Shown: piece after piece, positions 29,859 to 39,181 of the stretch
Layout: every line of letters begins with the position of its first letter
How positions within the stretch are numbered: the first letter of the stretch is position 1
From: Citrobacter amalonaticus
GTDB lineage: Bacteria > Pseudomonadota > Gammaproteobacteria > Enterobacterales > Enterobacteriaceae
DNA: 64,000 nucleotides
Direction of reading: 5' to 3'
Assembly (NCBI RefSeq): GCF_001559075.2
Contig: NZ_CP014015.2
Span: 2,542,001 to 2,606,000 of the forward strand
Made by a program: the position numbers and the translations under genes
The notes under the pieces: model-generated
Databases searched by the model: none
What the model was told of the DNA's origin: nothing
The model's input: only the letters and a program-made list of their open reading frames with translations

Positions 29859-31679
29859 ATGTGGTCGGCAACTGAAGAAAAATCAAATCCATTGTCATCC
29901 CGCGAAGACGTAACGCGGGCTGTTAATTCGATACTGGAGGCGCTGGATAAGCAGTTTCCCGCAGGGCAGGCCCAGTTTTCGCTGGGCGATACCTGTGCGC
30001 ATTACAGTGTGGACATTGCCTGTATGGAAGGGCTTTCGAGAGCGCTGTGGGGGCTGTTTCCGCTAATGGCGGGAGGCGCTGAGGTCCCGTTTGCTGACAA
30101 GTACATTCAGGCGATCAAGTTGGGTACCGATCCGCAGAGTCCGCATTACTGGGGCGATACCGGGCCATACGATCAGCGTCTGGTGGAGATGGCGGCGTAT
30201 GGTCTGGGTCTGGCGCTTCTGCCGACGCGGTTAACGGCGGCGTTCAGCCCGTCGGAACAAGAAAATCTGCATCGCTGGCTGAATCAGATAACCGACGCGC
30301 AGATGCCGGACAGCAACTGGAACTACTTCGCCATCATCGTTCAGCTCGGTTTTAAACGCGCCGGACTGCCATACGACCAGTCGGCTATCGATCGTCGGTT
30401 TGCGCTGATGGAAGCCTATTATCTGGGGGACGGCTGGTATTCCGACGGCCCCGGGCGACCTCAGGATTACTACATCTCAATGGCCTTTCATTTTTATGGC
30501 CTGCTGTATGCCACACTCAATCCGGAAGATACCGCTCGCGCCGCAACGTTGCGCGAACGCGCCCGACAATTTGCGGAAGATTTTATCTACATGTCGGCTG
30601 CCGATGGGGCCTCGGTGCCGTTCGGTCGCAGCCTGACCTATCGATTTGCGATGGTCGCGTTCTGGAGTGCGGCGGCGTTTGCTGAGCTGGATGTGTTCTC
30701 GCCGGGCATCATTAAAGGGGTGATCCTGCGACATTTGCGCTGGTGGCAACAGCAACCCATTTTCGATCGTGATGGGATCCTGACGTTAGGCTTCGCTTAC
30801 CCGAATCTGGCGATGTGCGAGGACTACAATTCCCCGGGTTCTCCTTACTGGGCGCTGAAGGTCTTTCTGATCCTCGCGCTGCCGGAAACTCACCCGTTCT
30901 GGCTGGCTGAAGAGCAACCGCTGCCCTCCCTGGCACAGACGCGTGCAATCCCGCATGCCGGACAAATTCTTCAGCACAGCGAGCATTCTGCTCATGTCAC
31001 GATGCTGACCTCCGGTCAGTTGGAGCTGAATAACTACGTTAACACCGAGGCAAAATACACGAAGTTTGCCTATTCCAGCCGCTTTGGTTTCACCATTGAA
31101 CGCGGGCGTTATGGCCTCAAGCATGCGGCGTGTGATTCCATGCTGCTGTTAGCGGACGGCGATAACTATTTTCGCGGACGGCGCGACTGCGAACAGGTTC
31201 GCGTGGATGAGAATGCGATTTTCTCCCGCTGGCTGCCGTGGCATGACGTCACCATTGAGACCTGGCTGGTGCCGTTCGGTGAATGGCATATCCGTTTACA
31301 CCGCATCAACAGCGCGCGGGTACTGCAAACGGTGGAAGGGGGCTTTGCGGTGATGAAGGCAGAGCATCAGTTGCACGGGCGCGGGTGCGTGATTGCCGCC
31401 AGCAACGGCAGTAGCACGATTGTGGATCTGTCTCCGGTGATGTCACGCAGTCCGGACAGCATTATCACTCCGCCAAACAGCAGCATTATGTTTGCCGAAT
31501 GTGCCGCGATCCCCGTGCTTTCAACAGAGATTGCGCCTGGGGAAAGCTGGCTTTGTTGCGCGGTCCGCGCTTGCGGGCAACACAAGGACTACACCGCCAT
31601 TCCCCAGTTACAAATCAAGACTCACCAGGTCGTTATCCGCGAACCTGAATCTGCACGCCAGTTGTCGTTCTTTTTATAG
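29859..31679 (+). CDS. DUF2264-domain protein, probable uronide-active glycosidase
   Basis: 606-residue protein without signal peptide, hence cytosolic. The N-terminal ~390 residues form the DUF2264 region, with HYWGDTGPYDQRLVEMAAYG (residues 96-115), DSNWNYF and DGWYSDGPGRPQDYYI, all rich in acidic and aromatic residues of an (alpha/alpha) barrel. The C-terminal part resembles beta-sandwich domains of polysaccharide lyases and related enzymes. Some DUF2264 proteins are, as I recall, grouped with beta-glucuronidases (GH154); this is not verified for this protein. First gene of the operon, with AGAGGGG ribosome site; the MFS gene follows after 10 bases. Its role next to a GH88 enzyme is likely in trimming glucuronate-containing oligosaccharides. 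Confidence 0.8.
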   Translation: MWSATEEKSNPLSSREDVTRAVNSILEALDKQFPAGQAQFSLGDTCAHYSVDIACMEGLSRALWGLFPLMAGGAEVPFADKYIQAIKLGTDPQSPHYWGDTGPYDQRLVEMAAYGLGLALLPTRLTAAFSPSEQENLHRWLNQITDAQMPDSNWNYFAIIVQLGFKRAGLPYDQSAIDRRFALMEAYYLGDGWYSDGPGRPQDYYISMAFHFYGLLYATLNPEDTARAATLRERARQFAEDFIYMSAADGASVPFGRSLTYRFAMVAFWSAAAFAELDVFSPGIIKGVILRHLRWWQQQPIFDRDGILTLGFAYPNLAMCEDYNSPGSPYWALKVFLILALPETHPFWLAEEQPLPSLAQTRAIPHAGQILQHSEHSAHVTMLTSGQLELNNYVNTEAKYTKFAYSSRFGFTIERGRYGLKHAACDSMLLLADGDNYFRGRRDCEQVRVDENAIFSRWLPWHDVTIETWLVPFGEWHIRLHRINSARVLQTVEGGFAVMKAEHQLHGRGCVIAASNGSSTIVDLSPVMSRSPDSIITPPNSSIMFAECAAIPVLSTEIAPGESWLCCAVRACGQHKDYTAIPQLQIKTHQVVIREPESARQLSFFL

Positions 31680-31689
31680 CGAGGGTGGT

Positions 31690-32958
31690 ATGAATATACG
31701 TTCACCGAGTCACCGAACGGAATACTATAAAATCAGTAGTTTTATCTTTCTCTATTTCTTTACCTGGTCGGCCAGCATTGGTTTATTAGCGATCTGGCTG
31801 GGACAGAAAGCACAGCTTAGCGGTACGGTAATAGGAACGGTCTTTGCTGTGAATGGTATTTTCTCGGTTATCCTGAAACCCATTTACGGTTATATTCTCG
31901 ATAAAATCGGCATGAGTAAATATCTGCTCTATTTTGTCGTGGGGATGTCGGCATTAATGGCCCCCTTCTTTATTTATGTTTACCAGCCATTATTACTTTC
32001 TCATACCCTATTGGGAATTATCGTTGGTGCGATTTACCTGAGTTTTGCCTGGTACGCCGGCGTAGCGGCCTGTGAATCCTATTCCGATCGCTACAGCCGC
32101 CTGAACGGCATGGAGTTTGGTCAGATTCGGATGTGGGGTTCGCTCGGGTGGGCGGTTGCGTCATCGTTCTCGGGGCTGCTGTTTAACCTTTCTCCGGCCT
32201 ATAACTTCATCATGGGCAGCGTGGCGTCGGTGGTGATGCTGGTGGTTCTGCTGAGCCTGAAGGTAAACGTCAATGCCGCCAATGCCGCTGAGGTGCTGAC
32301 CAAAGAGAAAATCGTCCCCGCGGATGTTTACGCGCTGCTGAGAAACCGTAAGTTCTGGGCGTTCTGCCTGTATGTGGCGGGCGTCGCGTGGATGATGTTT
32401 ATCGCCGAGCAACAGTTCTCTCGCTATTTTGTGACCTTTTTCTCTGACATTCATGAAGGCAATGCGGTCTTTGGTTATCTGGGCACCGTGCAGTCCGGCA
32501 TGGAATTTGTTATGTACATGGTGATCCCCTTATTTGTTAATGCGATCGGCGCCAAACGTGGACTGCTGATTGTCGGTGCGTTGGTAGGCGCGCGACTGGT
32601 GATTTCCGGTCTCTGTGATTCTCACCTGTTAATTTCTGTGCTCAAGCCGTTATATGGCCTGGAGATTTGTTTACTGTTGGTCTCGGTCTTTAAATATATC
32701 GCGGAACATTTTGATAAACGCGTCAATGCAACCATGTATTTACTGGGATATCAGGCAATGCTGTATGTCGGCAATGTGGTGGTCTCTTCACCAGCCGGAT
32801 TAATGTATGACCGTATTGGTTTTGAGAAAACCTACATCATCATGGGGATTATTGCGCTGGTCTTTACGTTTATTTCGGCATTTACCTTATCGGCATGCCA
32901 GAGTAAACGGAAAAATAATACTGTCCCTGATATCGCTGAAAATAACGCAGCAAGATAA
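31690..32958 (+). CDS. LacY-family oligosaccharide:H+ symporter
   Basis: 422-residue MFS transporter with about 12 membrane helices. Start ATG 31690 follows GAGGG and lies 10 bases after the DUF2264 gene; the frame is open further up inside that gene but only as overlap. The loop 2-3 motif GYILDKIG and the block SRLNGMEFGQIRMWGSLGWA correspond to the LacY segment carrying Arg144; an acidic residue (CESYSDR) occupies the area of LacY Glu126. This places it in the oligosaccharide:H+ symporter group rather than general sugar-phosphate porters. In context it should import a small, probably unsaturated, uronic-acid oligosaccharide. Confidence 0.88.
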   Translation: MNIRSPSHRTEYYKISSFIFLYFFTWSASIGLLAIWLGQKAQLSGTVIGTVFAVNGIFSVILKPIYGYILDKIGMSKYLLYFVVGMSALMAPFFIYVYQPLLLSHTLLGIIVGAIYLSFAWYAGVAACESYSDRYSRLNGMEFGQIRMWGSLGWAVASSFSGLLFNLSPAYNFIMGSVASVVMLVVLLSLKVNVNAANAAEVLTKEKIVPADVYALLRNRKFWAFCLYVAGVAWMMFIAEQQFSRYFVTFFSDIHEGNAVFGYLGTVQSGMEFVMYMVIPLFVNAIGAKRGLLIVGALVGARLVISGLCDSHLLISVLKPLYGLEICLLLVSVFKYIAEHFDKRVNATMYLLGYQAMLYVGNVVVSSPAGLMYDRIGFEKTYIIMGIIALVFTFISAFTLSACQSKRKNNTVPDIAENNAAR

Positions 32959-32981
32959 TTTACGTCATAAGGAACCGAAAT

Positions 32982-34172
32982 ATGTTAAATCATATCGTTG
33001 AGGAACGCTTACGCGCTTTTCCTGGTCGCCCGATCGATGCAGGAGCATTTCAGGACGAAATGCGCAGCGCCCGTGAGCATGTCCTCGAACTGATTCGTCG
33101 TCATTTAACGGAATTCGGTGAACACTTTCCCGCCGAAACCTGTGTAAAGGGGTATTACCCGTTAACGGAGAATGTCGAGTGGACGACCAGTTTCTGGACC
33201 GGGCAACTGTGGCTGGCGTGGGAAATGAGCGGCGAAGCGGCATTCCGCGACATGGCAGAAAAGCACGTCCGCTCTTTTGGCTTACGGATTGCCGGACGTC
33301 ACGACACCAATACCCATGACCTGGGCTTCCTGTACACCCTTTCCTGCGTGGCAGCCTGGCGACTGACGGGAAATCGCGAGGCGCGCGGGTTTTCACTGCT
33401 GGCGGCAGACGCGCTGCTGGAGCGCTTTCATGAGAAAGCGCAGATCATTCAGGCATGGGGCGATTTGACTGACCCGGAACAGGCCGGACGGATGATCATC
33501 GACTGCAACATGAATTTGCCCCTGTTGTACTGGGCGAGCGAGCAGACCGGCGATCTGCGCTTTGCGGACGCGGCGAAAGCGCACGTTGCGCAGGCGGCAA
33601 AGTATTTAATTCGTGAAGACGCGTCCACCTTCCATACCTATTACATGGATGTGCACAGCGGCGCGCCACGCTACGGGAATACGCAGCAAGGCTATGCGGA
33701 TGATTCGTGCTGGTCGCGCGGTCAGGCGTGGGGTATTTATGGTTTCCTGTTGAGCTATATCTACACCGGCGACCCGGAGATGGTGGCGCTGTCGAAAAAG
33801 CTGGCCAACTACTTCCTGAATCGTCTGCCGGAAGATGCCGTCTGCCATTGGGATCTGGCGCTGGTTGGCACCGATGCGTTGCGGGACTCCTCCTCGGCGG
33901 CCATTGCGGTTTGTGGCCTGCTGGAATTGATTAAACATCTGCCGGTCACCGACCCGGATCGCGAACGTTACCAGCAATGGGCGATGGCGATCATGTCGTC
34001 GCTGACCAGACACTATCTGGTGGCGAAAGAGGAAAAGAGTAATGGCCTGTTGAAACACTCGGTGTATCACCTTTCAGGCAACAAAGGGGTGGATGAGTGT
34101 GCCAGTTGGGGAGATTACTTCTACGTGGAGGCGCTGATGCGTTTTACCCAGTGCTGGAAGCTGTACTGGTAA
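32982..34172 (+). CDS. GH88 unsaturated glucuronyl hydrolase
   Basis: 396-residue cytosolic (alpha/alpha)6-barrel enzyme. GH88 enzymes hydrate the 4,5 double bond of a terminal unsaturated glucuronate, releasing the sugar next to it. Alignment by eye with Bacillus UGL is strong: THDLGFLYTL carries the equivalent of catalytic Asp88 (here Asp113), GRMIIDCNMNLPLL carries the equivalent of Asp149 (here Asp174), and SRGQAWGIYGF lines the pocket. AAGGA ribosome site; 23 bases after the transporter gene. No signal peptide and no polysaccharide lyase nearby, so the substrate must be imported already cleaved. Exact polymer source (host glycosaminoglycan, gellan, xanthan) cannot be told from sequence. 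Confidence 0.9.
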   Translation: MLNHIVEERLRAFPGRPIDAGAFQDEMRSAREHVLELIRRHLTEFGEHFPAETCVKGYYPLTENVEWTTSFWTGQLWLAWEMSGEAAFRDMAEKHVRSFGLRIAGRHDTNTHDLGFLYTLSCVAAWRLTGNREARGFSLLAADALLERFHEKAQIIQAWGDLTDPEQAGRMIIDCNMNLPLLYWASEQTGDLRFADAAKAHVAQAAKYLIREDASTFHTYYMDVHSGAPRYGNTQQGYADDSCWSRGQAWGIYGFLLSYIYTGDPEMVALSKKLANYFLNRLPEDAVCHWDLALVGTDALRDSSSAAIAVCGLLELIKHLPVTDPDRERYQQWAMAIMSSLTRHYLVAKEEKSNGLLKHSVYHLSGNKGVDECASWGDYFYVEALMRFTQCWKLYW

Positions 34173-34193
34173 GCGACAGTTTTACTGTTGATC

Positions 34194-34224
34194 AAAAGGG
34201 TAAGCCACGGGAGCTTACCCTTTT
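34194..34224 (+). terminator. Terminator of the uronide operon
   Basis: Perfect 12-base stem AAAAGGGTAAGC/GCTTACCCTTTT with a 7-base loop; the 3' arm ends in four T. It is 21 bases after the GH88 stop and separates it from the aminotransferase gene. Confidence 0.9.
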
Positions 34225-34348
34225 GCCATTATGATATCTGATTGATCTTGCCAGAGAGGTCTATTAGGCTCAATCGAGGCGAGAACGCGGATTTACGCTA
34301 TGGCAATGACCGGGGATGGACGCCAGGAATACATAATAAGGAAACAGG

Positions 34349-35533
34349 ATGAACAACACACATCTGTCTAAGAGCGTCGACGCCCTTAAACCCTCCGCTA
34401 TCAGGGAATTACTCAAACATAGCAAAATGCCTGGCGTGATATCGCTGGGCGGCGGCATTCCCAGCCCGGAACTGTTTGATAAAACAGGGCTGGAAATGGC
34501 CACGCGCAACATGATGGAAAACCAGTTTCTGGATGCATTCCAGTACGGTCTGAGTGAAGGTTTTCCGCCTCTGCGGGAAGCGATCGCTCAGTTGTGCCAG
34601 AAGCGAGGCATTCAGGCCGCGTCTGACGCCATCCTGGTGACCAATGGGTCACAGCAGTCACTGGATATTCTGGCGAGAACGCTGATCAATCCGGGCGACA
34701 AAGTGGTGGTCGAACGCCCGACCTATCTTGCCGCTTTGCAGGTGCTGCAACTGTCTCAGGCGGATATTCTGTCTGTTGGCACCGATAAAGACGGCATGAT
34801 TGTGGACGATCTGGAAGTATTGCTGCAGAACAACACGATCAAGTTTGTCTATATCGTGCCAACGTTCGGTAACCCCGGTGGTGTGGTCCTCAGTGATTCT
34901 CGTCGTCAGAAGTTGGTGCAACTGGCGAAGCAGCATGACTTTGCCATCATCGAAGACGATCCCTACGGTGAAATCAATTTCACCGACGAGACCTATAAAA
35001 CGCTGTCCCAGCATGCCCGGGAGAGCGGATGTCCTGAGCAGGTGATTTATACTTCGACCTTTTCCAAGATTCTGGCCCCAGGCCTGCGCGTGGGTTGGGT
35101 GGTACTGCCGGAATGGATCAGACAAAAAGCGACCATCGTTAAACAGGCAACCGATCTGCATACCAGCGCGCATTCGCAGGCAATGGCGGCCAGCTATTTG
35201 ACGTTAGGTCGCCTTGAAGATCAAATCCAGCTCATTCGCCAGGCGTACCGTGAGAAGTGCTATTTGCTGGCGGATGCGATTCGCAGCGAACTGGGCGAGC
35301 ATATTTCATTCCATATGCCGCAGGGTGGGATGTTCCTGTGGGGGACGTTCCGTTACGACTTCGATACCACGGCCTGGCTTTCCCGCACACTGCAGGAAAA
35401 AGTGGTATTCGTGCCGGGAGAGTTCTTCTTCTGTGATAATCCGGACAAACGGACGCTACGGATGTCTTTTGCGACGCCGACTGCGGATGAGCTTGAAGAA
35501 GCGGTACGAAGATTGAAAAAAGCGTTGCCCTGA
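34349..35533 (+). CDS. PLP-dependent aminotransferase, fold type I (LysN/2-aminoadipate-like)
   Basis: 394-residue cytosolic transaminase of the class I/II family related to 2-aminoadipate aminotransferase and to the enzyme part of MocR regulators. It has no N-terminal helix-turn-helix, so it is an enzyme and not a regulator. PLP residues are visible: Lys240 (STFSKILAPGLRVGW), the NPGG block at 175-178, DDPYGEI (203-209) and the C-terminal RMSF arginine. Own promoter region of about 120 bases after the GH88 terminator; ribosome site AAGGAAACAGG. Amino donor and acceptor unknown. Confidence 0.88.
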   Translation: MNNTHLSKSVDALKPSAIRELLKHSKMPGVISLGGGIPSPELFDKTGLEMATRNMMENQFLDAFQYGLSEGFPPLREAIAQLCQKRGIQAASDAILVTNGSQQSLDILARTLINPGDKVVVERPTYLAALQVLQLSQADILSVGTDKDGMIVDDLEVLLQNNTIKFVYIVPTFGNPGGVVLSDSRRQKLVQLAKQHDFAIIEDDPYGEINFTDETYKTLSQHARESGCPEQVIYTSTFSKILAPGLRVGWVVLPEWIRQKATIVKQATDLHTSAHSQAMAASYLTLGRLEDQIQLIRQAYREKCYLLADAIRSELGEHISFHMPQGGMFLWGTFRYDFDTTAWLSRTLQEKVVFVPGEFFFCDNPDKRTLRMSFATPTADELEEAVRRLKKALP

Positions 35534-35543
35534 GCTCGCTTTT

Positions 35544-35573
35544 GCCGGGTCTGACACTGATGGCTGACCCGGC
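35544..35573. terminator. Hairpin between convergent aminotransferase gene and ygiN
   Basis: 8-base stem GCCGGGTC/GACCCGGC with a 14-base loop. It lies between the stops of two convergent genes and may end both transcripts, though neither side has a clear T-run on the plus strand (TTTT precedes it, which suits the minus-strand reading only weakly). Confidence 0.55.
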
Positions 35574-35587
35574 GCAACACGATATGT

Positions 35588-35902
35588 TTAGATACCGGAT
35601 TCCAGAATACGAATATTCATCTCCAGCACATCGCCTTTAACGGCTTCGCTGTAGGCTTTCATATGCGGGGTCTGCAGGTGCGCTTCAAGGTGCGCGATGC
35701 TTTCCCACTGCTCAATCATCACGATTGAATCAGGCGCCATGGTCTGGAAACTCACGTTTGCCGCATGATCTACCATCGGCGCGTAGCCGTGGCAGCCTTC
35801 TTCTTTCAATACGGTTGGAACAATTTTCGCAAACTGATCGAGGACGGCCTGACGGTGGTGTTGTCCCGGACGAGTGCGGATTTCAGCAATAACTGTAAGC
35901 AT
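35588..35902 (-). CDS. ygiN: Quinol monooxygenase YgiN
   Basis: 104-residue ABM-fold protein; the E. coli homologue oxidises quinols and is thought to form a quinone redox cycle with MdaB. Typical segments: IAEIRTRPGQHHRQAVL, CHGYAPMVD and VMIEQWES. It lies 30 bases downstream of mdaB on the same strand, so both are likely co-transcribed. Length equals that of E. coli YgiN. Confidence 0.94.
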   Translation of the reverse strand: MLTVIAEIRTRPGQHHRQAVLDQFAKIVPTVLKEEGCHGYAPMVDHAANVSFQTMAPDSIVMIEQWESIAHLEAHLQTPHMKAYSEAVKGDVLEMNIRILESGI

Positions 35903-35932
35903 GGTTAACTCCTTCTAATTCCAGGTTACTAG

Positions 35933-36514
35933 TTAACCAAAAATCGCCTGCAGATGCTCGCGATATTCTGCAACAGAACGTGGTACATCCGGCATTTTAA
36001 TGACGTCATTGGTAATAAAGGTCGGCAGCGCTTCCATTCCAAGGAATTGATTCGCCTTATGGAATGGCAGATAAACGCCATCAACGCCCACGCCATGGAA
36101 GAACTGATCTTTATCGGTGAAGGCTTCCATCGGTGCGTTCCAGGTCAGAGAAAGCATGTATTTTTTCCCCTGAATCAGGCCGCCGGAACCGTATTTTTTC
36201 GAGGCATCTGAGCGAGTACGACCATCGCTGGCATACAGTGTGCCGTGTCCTTCGGTGAACACGTCATCAATGTATTTTTTCACGGTCCACGGCGCACCCA
36301 TCCACCAGCCTGGCATTTGCCAGACAACCACGTCAGCCCAGACGAAGTTCTGCACTTCTTCTTTTACGTCGTAATCGCTGTCAGCGCGGACGATTTTGAC
36401 GCTATGCCCGAGGTCGCGCAGAGTGCCGTCAGCGACTTCCGTCAGGGTGTCGTTCAATTGGCCGTTGGAGTGTGCGAATTTTTTCGCGCCGTTGATAATC
36501 AGGATGTTGCTCAT
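35933..36514 (-). CDS. mdaB: NADPH:quinone oxidoreductase MdaB
   Basis: FAD-containing two-electron quinone reductase of the flavodoxin-like family, 193 residues from ATG 36514. An upstream ATG (36565) would add 17 residues lacking similarity to E. coli MdaB. Landmarks: NILIINGAKKFAHSNG for FAD phosphate binding and QMPGWWMGAPWTVKKYID near the flavin. Protects against quinone stress, with ygiN downstream. K-12 has ygiZ between mdaB and qseC; here only 108 non-coding bases remain. Confidence 0.96.
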   Translation of the reverse strand: MSNILIINGAKKFAHSNGQLNDTLTEVADGTLRDLGHSVKIVRADSDYDVKEEVQNFVWADVVVWQMPGWWMGAPWTVKKYIDDVFTEGHGTLYASDGRTRSDASKKYGSGGLIQGKKYMLSLTWNAPMEAFTDKDQFFHGVGVDGVYLPFHKANQFLGMEALPTFITNDVIKMPDVPRSVAEYREHLQAIFG

Positions 36515-36622
36515 TGTTAATCCTCTCAGAAATGCGTTTGAGGCTAATTTTACGTCAACAGGCACCAGGGTGAAATTAGCAAAATGTGCAAAGTCTTTTG
36601 CATCTGGCGCAATAATCGACGA

Positions 36623-37966
36623 TTACCACTTCACTGTCGCGATAAAACCACCGTCTGGCGCATTGCCAAACGACACTGTCATTGTGTGCAGGGCGGCAAT
36701 GCGGCGGACAATCGACAGGCCCAACCCGCTGCCGGTAACGTGCTGCCCGGGCGGGCGATAAAAGCGTTCGCCAATGTGGGACAGGTCTTCTGCCGTGACG
36801 CCGGGGCCGTTGTCTCTGACCGTAAACTGCCTGGCGTCAAGCGTGACATCAACCACGCTGCCTTTTGGGCTGTAGCGGATGGCGTTATCCAGCAAATTGC
36901 GTACCAGCAAACTGAGCAGTAGCGGTTGCCCGGTGCGCGTCACATTGTGGGCGTTGATCTGCAAACGTACATCAATCTGCGCCTGCTGCGCGGGTTGCCA
37001 GATGTCCATTACTGCGGACTGAAGCACGTCCTCAAGAGAGAGCGTGTCGACGTCCTGCAGGTTATCCAGCGAGTCGAGACGGGAAAGCGTCAGCAACTGG
37101 TCAACCAGACGGGTGGCGCGATCGATGCCCGTGTGGAGTTGCATCAGCGCTTTCTCGCGAGCCTGCGGATCATCATCAGAAAGCTGCGCCACCTCTGTCT
37201 GAACTTTCAGCGCGGTTAACGGACTACGCAGTTCGTGGGCGGCGTCTGAGGTAAAGCGGCGTTCGCGCACCATCATCTTATGGGTACGGGTAAAAAGCTG
37301 ATTGAGCGATTCGACCAGCGGGCGCACTTCACTCGGGACGCCGTGTGAACTGAGTGGCTCGCTGGATTCCGGATCGCGCAGGCGCAACGCCTGTGCCAGC
37401 TTTTTCAGCGGCATGAGTTCCCGATGCAGCAGCATAATCAACAGCAGCAGCATCAGCGGCAGGGCGATAAGCCAGGGGACCAGTTGCGCCGTGACAATCG
37501 CCAGCGCCATATCTTCACGGTATTCCCATTCCTGGCCGACCACGATGCGGTACTTACCATCGGCGGAAGTCAGCCAGATAAAACGCCATTTATCGTCATC
37601 GCCATTTAACTTGCCGTCATCAAAGCCTTCCCGGCGGTAGCTGTAGGGGATGTTTTGACCATTATCGCCGTCGTGCAGCACCATCTTGCCGTCCGTGGTG
37701 TAGACGGCAAAGGTCAGCACATCATCATCAACATGACCGTGCTTGAATTTCTTCGGCGTATGCGCCATCCGTTCAGTGGCATGCAGTTCATTGATATCGA
37801 GCGTAATCAGTCGTTTGGCGAAGAGCATCAACTGGGTGTCAAACAGTTCATCAACGTTATCGGTGGTCTGCTTCCACGCGACAAAACTCGATGCCGCCCA
37901 GGTAATGGCTGCCAGAATCAGAAAGATGAGGGTAAGCCTGACGCGCAGGCTGAGTCGCCGGGTCAC
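36623..37966 (-). CDS. qseC: Sensor histidine kinase QseC
   Basis: Inner-membrane sensor kinase of the QseBC system, linked in pathogens to adrenaline/noradrenaline and autoinducer-3 sensing and to motility and virulence control. 447 residues. TM1 about 10-30, a periplasmic sensor about 31-160, TM2 about 161-181, HAMP, then H-box [14 protein letters not shown] with phospho-accepting His244, and ATPase boxes N (DNAIRY), G1 (DNGPG) and G2 (GSGLGLSI). The start overlaps the qseB stop by four bases. Confidence 0.96.
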   Translation of the reverse strand: MTRRLSLRVRLTLIFLILAAITWAASSFVAWKQTTDNVDELFDTQLMLFAKRLITLDINELHATERMAHTPKKFKHGHVDDDVLTFAVYTTDGKMVLHDGDNGQNIPYSYRREGFDDGKLNGDDDKWRFIWLTSADGKYRIVVGQEWEYREDMALAIVTAQLVPWLIALPLMLLLLIMLLHRELMPLKKLAQALRLRDPESSEPLSSHGVPSEVRPLVESLNQLFTRTHKMMVRERRFTSDAAHELRSPLTALKVQTEVAQLSDDDPQAREKALMQLHTGIDRATRLVDQLLTLSRLDSLDNLQDVDTLSLEDVLQSAVMDIWQPAQQAQIDVRLQINAHNVTRTGQPLLLSLLVRNLLDNAIRYSPKGSVVDVTLDARQFTVRDNGPGVTAEDLSHIGERFYRPPGQHVTGSGLGLSIVRRIAALHTMTVSFGNAPDGGFIATVKW

Positions 37967-38628
37967 GATGATGCCTCGCCAAGCGTATAGCCGATGCCGT
38001 GAACGGTGCGAATGAAATCGCTGCCCAGTTTGCGCCGCAGATGGTGTACGTGCACTTCAACGGCATTGCTGGTGACCTCTTCGTCCCAGTTATACAGCTT
38101 CTCTTCAATGAGCTTGCGCGGCAGCACGCGCCCGGCATTGCGCATCAGCAACTCCAGAAGTGCGAACTCTTTTGGCTTGAGTATCAACGGCTCGCCCGCC
38201 AGCGTCGCGACCCGATCGCCGGGACTTAACGTCACCCGCCCGTGGCGCAATTCACTGCTGGCCTGGCCGCTGGCGCGACGCATCAACGCCTCCAGTCTGG
38301 CGGCGACTTCTATCAGCGCAAAGGGCTTGCACAGATAATCATCCGCCCCGAGACGAAGTCCTTCGACGCGCTCGGCCAGCGCATCGCGCGCGGTGAGGAT
38401 CAGTACCGGCTCGCGCTTTCCCTGTTCGCGCCAGTCGCGCAAAATATCGCGCCCGTCCATTCCCGGCAGCGTGAGGTCGAGGATCACCGCATCATAAGGC
38501 GCGCTGTAGAGCGCTTCTTTTCCCTGACGACCTTCGGTAAACCAGTCGACGCTAAAGCCCATTTTACTCAACCCGGTTTTAATGCCGTCGCCAATCAACG
38601 CATCATCTTCAATCAGTAAAATTCGCAT
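37963..38628 (-). CDS. qseB: Response regulator QseB
   Basis: OmpR-type response regulator, 221 residues. Receiver domain about 1-115 with acidic residues Asp8/Asp9, phosphorylation site Asp51 ([12 protein letters not shown]) and Lys101 region (DDYLCKPF). C-terminal winged-helix DNA-binding domain with [17 protein letters not shown]. First gene of qseBC and divergent from ygiW; a PmrA/QseB-like direct repeat lies between them (38715-38731). Confidence 0.96.
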   Translation of the reverse strand: MRILLIEDDALIGDGIKTGLSKMGFSVDWFTEGRQGKEALYSAPYDAVILDLTLPGMDGRDILRDWREQGKREPVLILTARDALAERVEGLRLGADDYLCKPFALIEVAARLEALMRRASGQASSELRHGRVTLSPGDRVATLAGEPLILKPKEFALLELLMRNAGRVLPRKLIEEKLYNWDEEVTSNAVEVHVHHLRRKLGSDFIRTVHGIGYTLGEASS

Positions 38629-38714
38629 CGTTTCATCCCTGCGCTCGCCGTAATAAAGGCAAGTAAACCGCGATGTCGCACGCGATGTACAGCAAAAATG
38701 AGACTTTTTTTTGC

Positions 38715-38731
38715 CTTAAGAACTCGTTAAG
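38715..38731. promoter_or_regulatory. PmrA/QseB-type direct repeat between qseB and ygiW
   Basis: On the minus strand the site reads CTTAAC-N5-CTTAAG, matching the (C/T)TTAA(G/T)-N5-(C/T)TTAA(G/T) arrangement recognised by PmrA and related regulators at 11 of 12 positions. It lies 86 bases from the qseB start and 50 from ygiW, with a TATTTAAT -10-like sequence at 38740-38747 toward ygiW. Confidence 0.55.
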
Positions 38732-38780
38732 GATTACCGTATTTAATGGATGTGAAATGACATCAAAGGGAGACATGATC

Positions 38781-39173
38781 ATGAAAAAACTGGCTGCAAT
38801 GGTTGCCATTATGGCGCTCTGCTCCGCACCGGTTCTGGCGGCGCAGCAGGGTGGTTTTTCTGGCCCGTCCGCGACGCAAACGCAGAGCGGCGGCTTCCAG
38901 GGACCAAACGGCAGTAGCACGACGGTAGAAAGTGCGAAATCCCTGCGTGATGACACCTGGGTGACGCTACGCGGCAACATCGTTGAACGTATTTCCGATG
39001 ACCTCTATCTGTTTAAAGATGCGACTGGCACTATCAATGTCGATATCGACCACAAACGCTGGAACGGCGTGACGGTTACCCCGCAAGATACCGTTGAAAT
39101 TCAGGGTGAAGTGGACAAAGACTGGAATTCCGTTGAAATTGACGTGAAGCAAATCAGTAAAGTCAGCAAATAA
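38781..39173 (+). CDS. ygiW: Periplasmic OB-fold stress protein YgiW (VisP)
   Basis: 130-residue periplasmic protein with a BOF (bacterial OB-fold, DUF388/NirD-like) domain; the Salmonella homologue VisP binds peptidoglycan sugars and supports stress resistance and virulence. Start ATG 38781 has GGGAG 9 bases upstream; ATG 38775 is too close. Signal peptide cleaved after PVLA (residue 20). The domain block SLRDDTWVTLRGNIVERISDDLYLF is conserved. Divergent from qseBC, with which it is co-regulated in related bacteria. Confidence 0.95.
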   Translation: MKKLAAMVAIMALCSAPVLAAQQGGFSGPSATQTQSGGFQGPNGSSTTVESAKSLRDDTWVTLRGNIVERISDDLYLFKDATGTINVDIDHKRWNGVTVTPQDTVEIQGEVDKDWNSVEIDVKQISKVSK

Positions 39174-39181
39174 TCCCCGTC

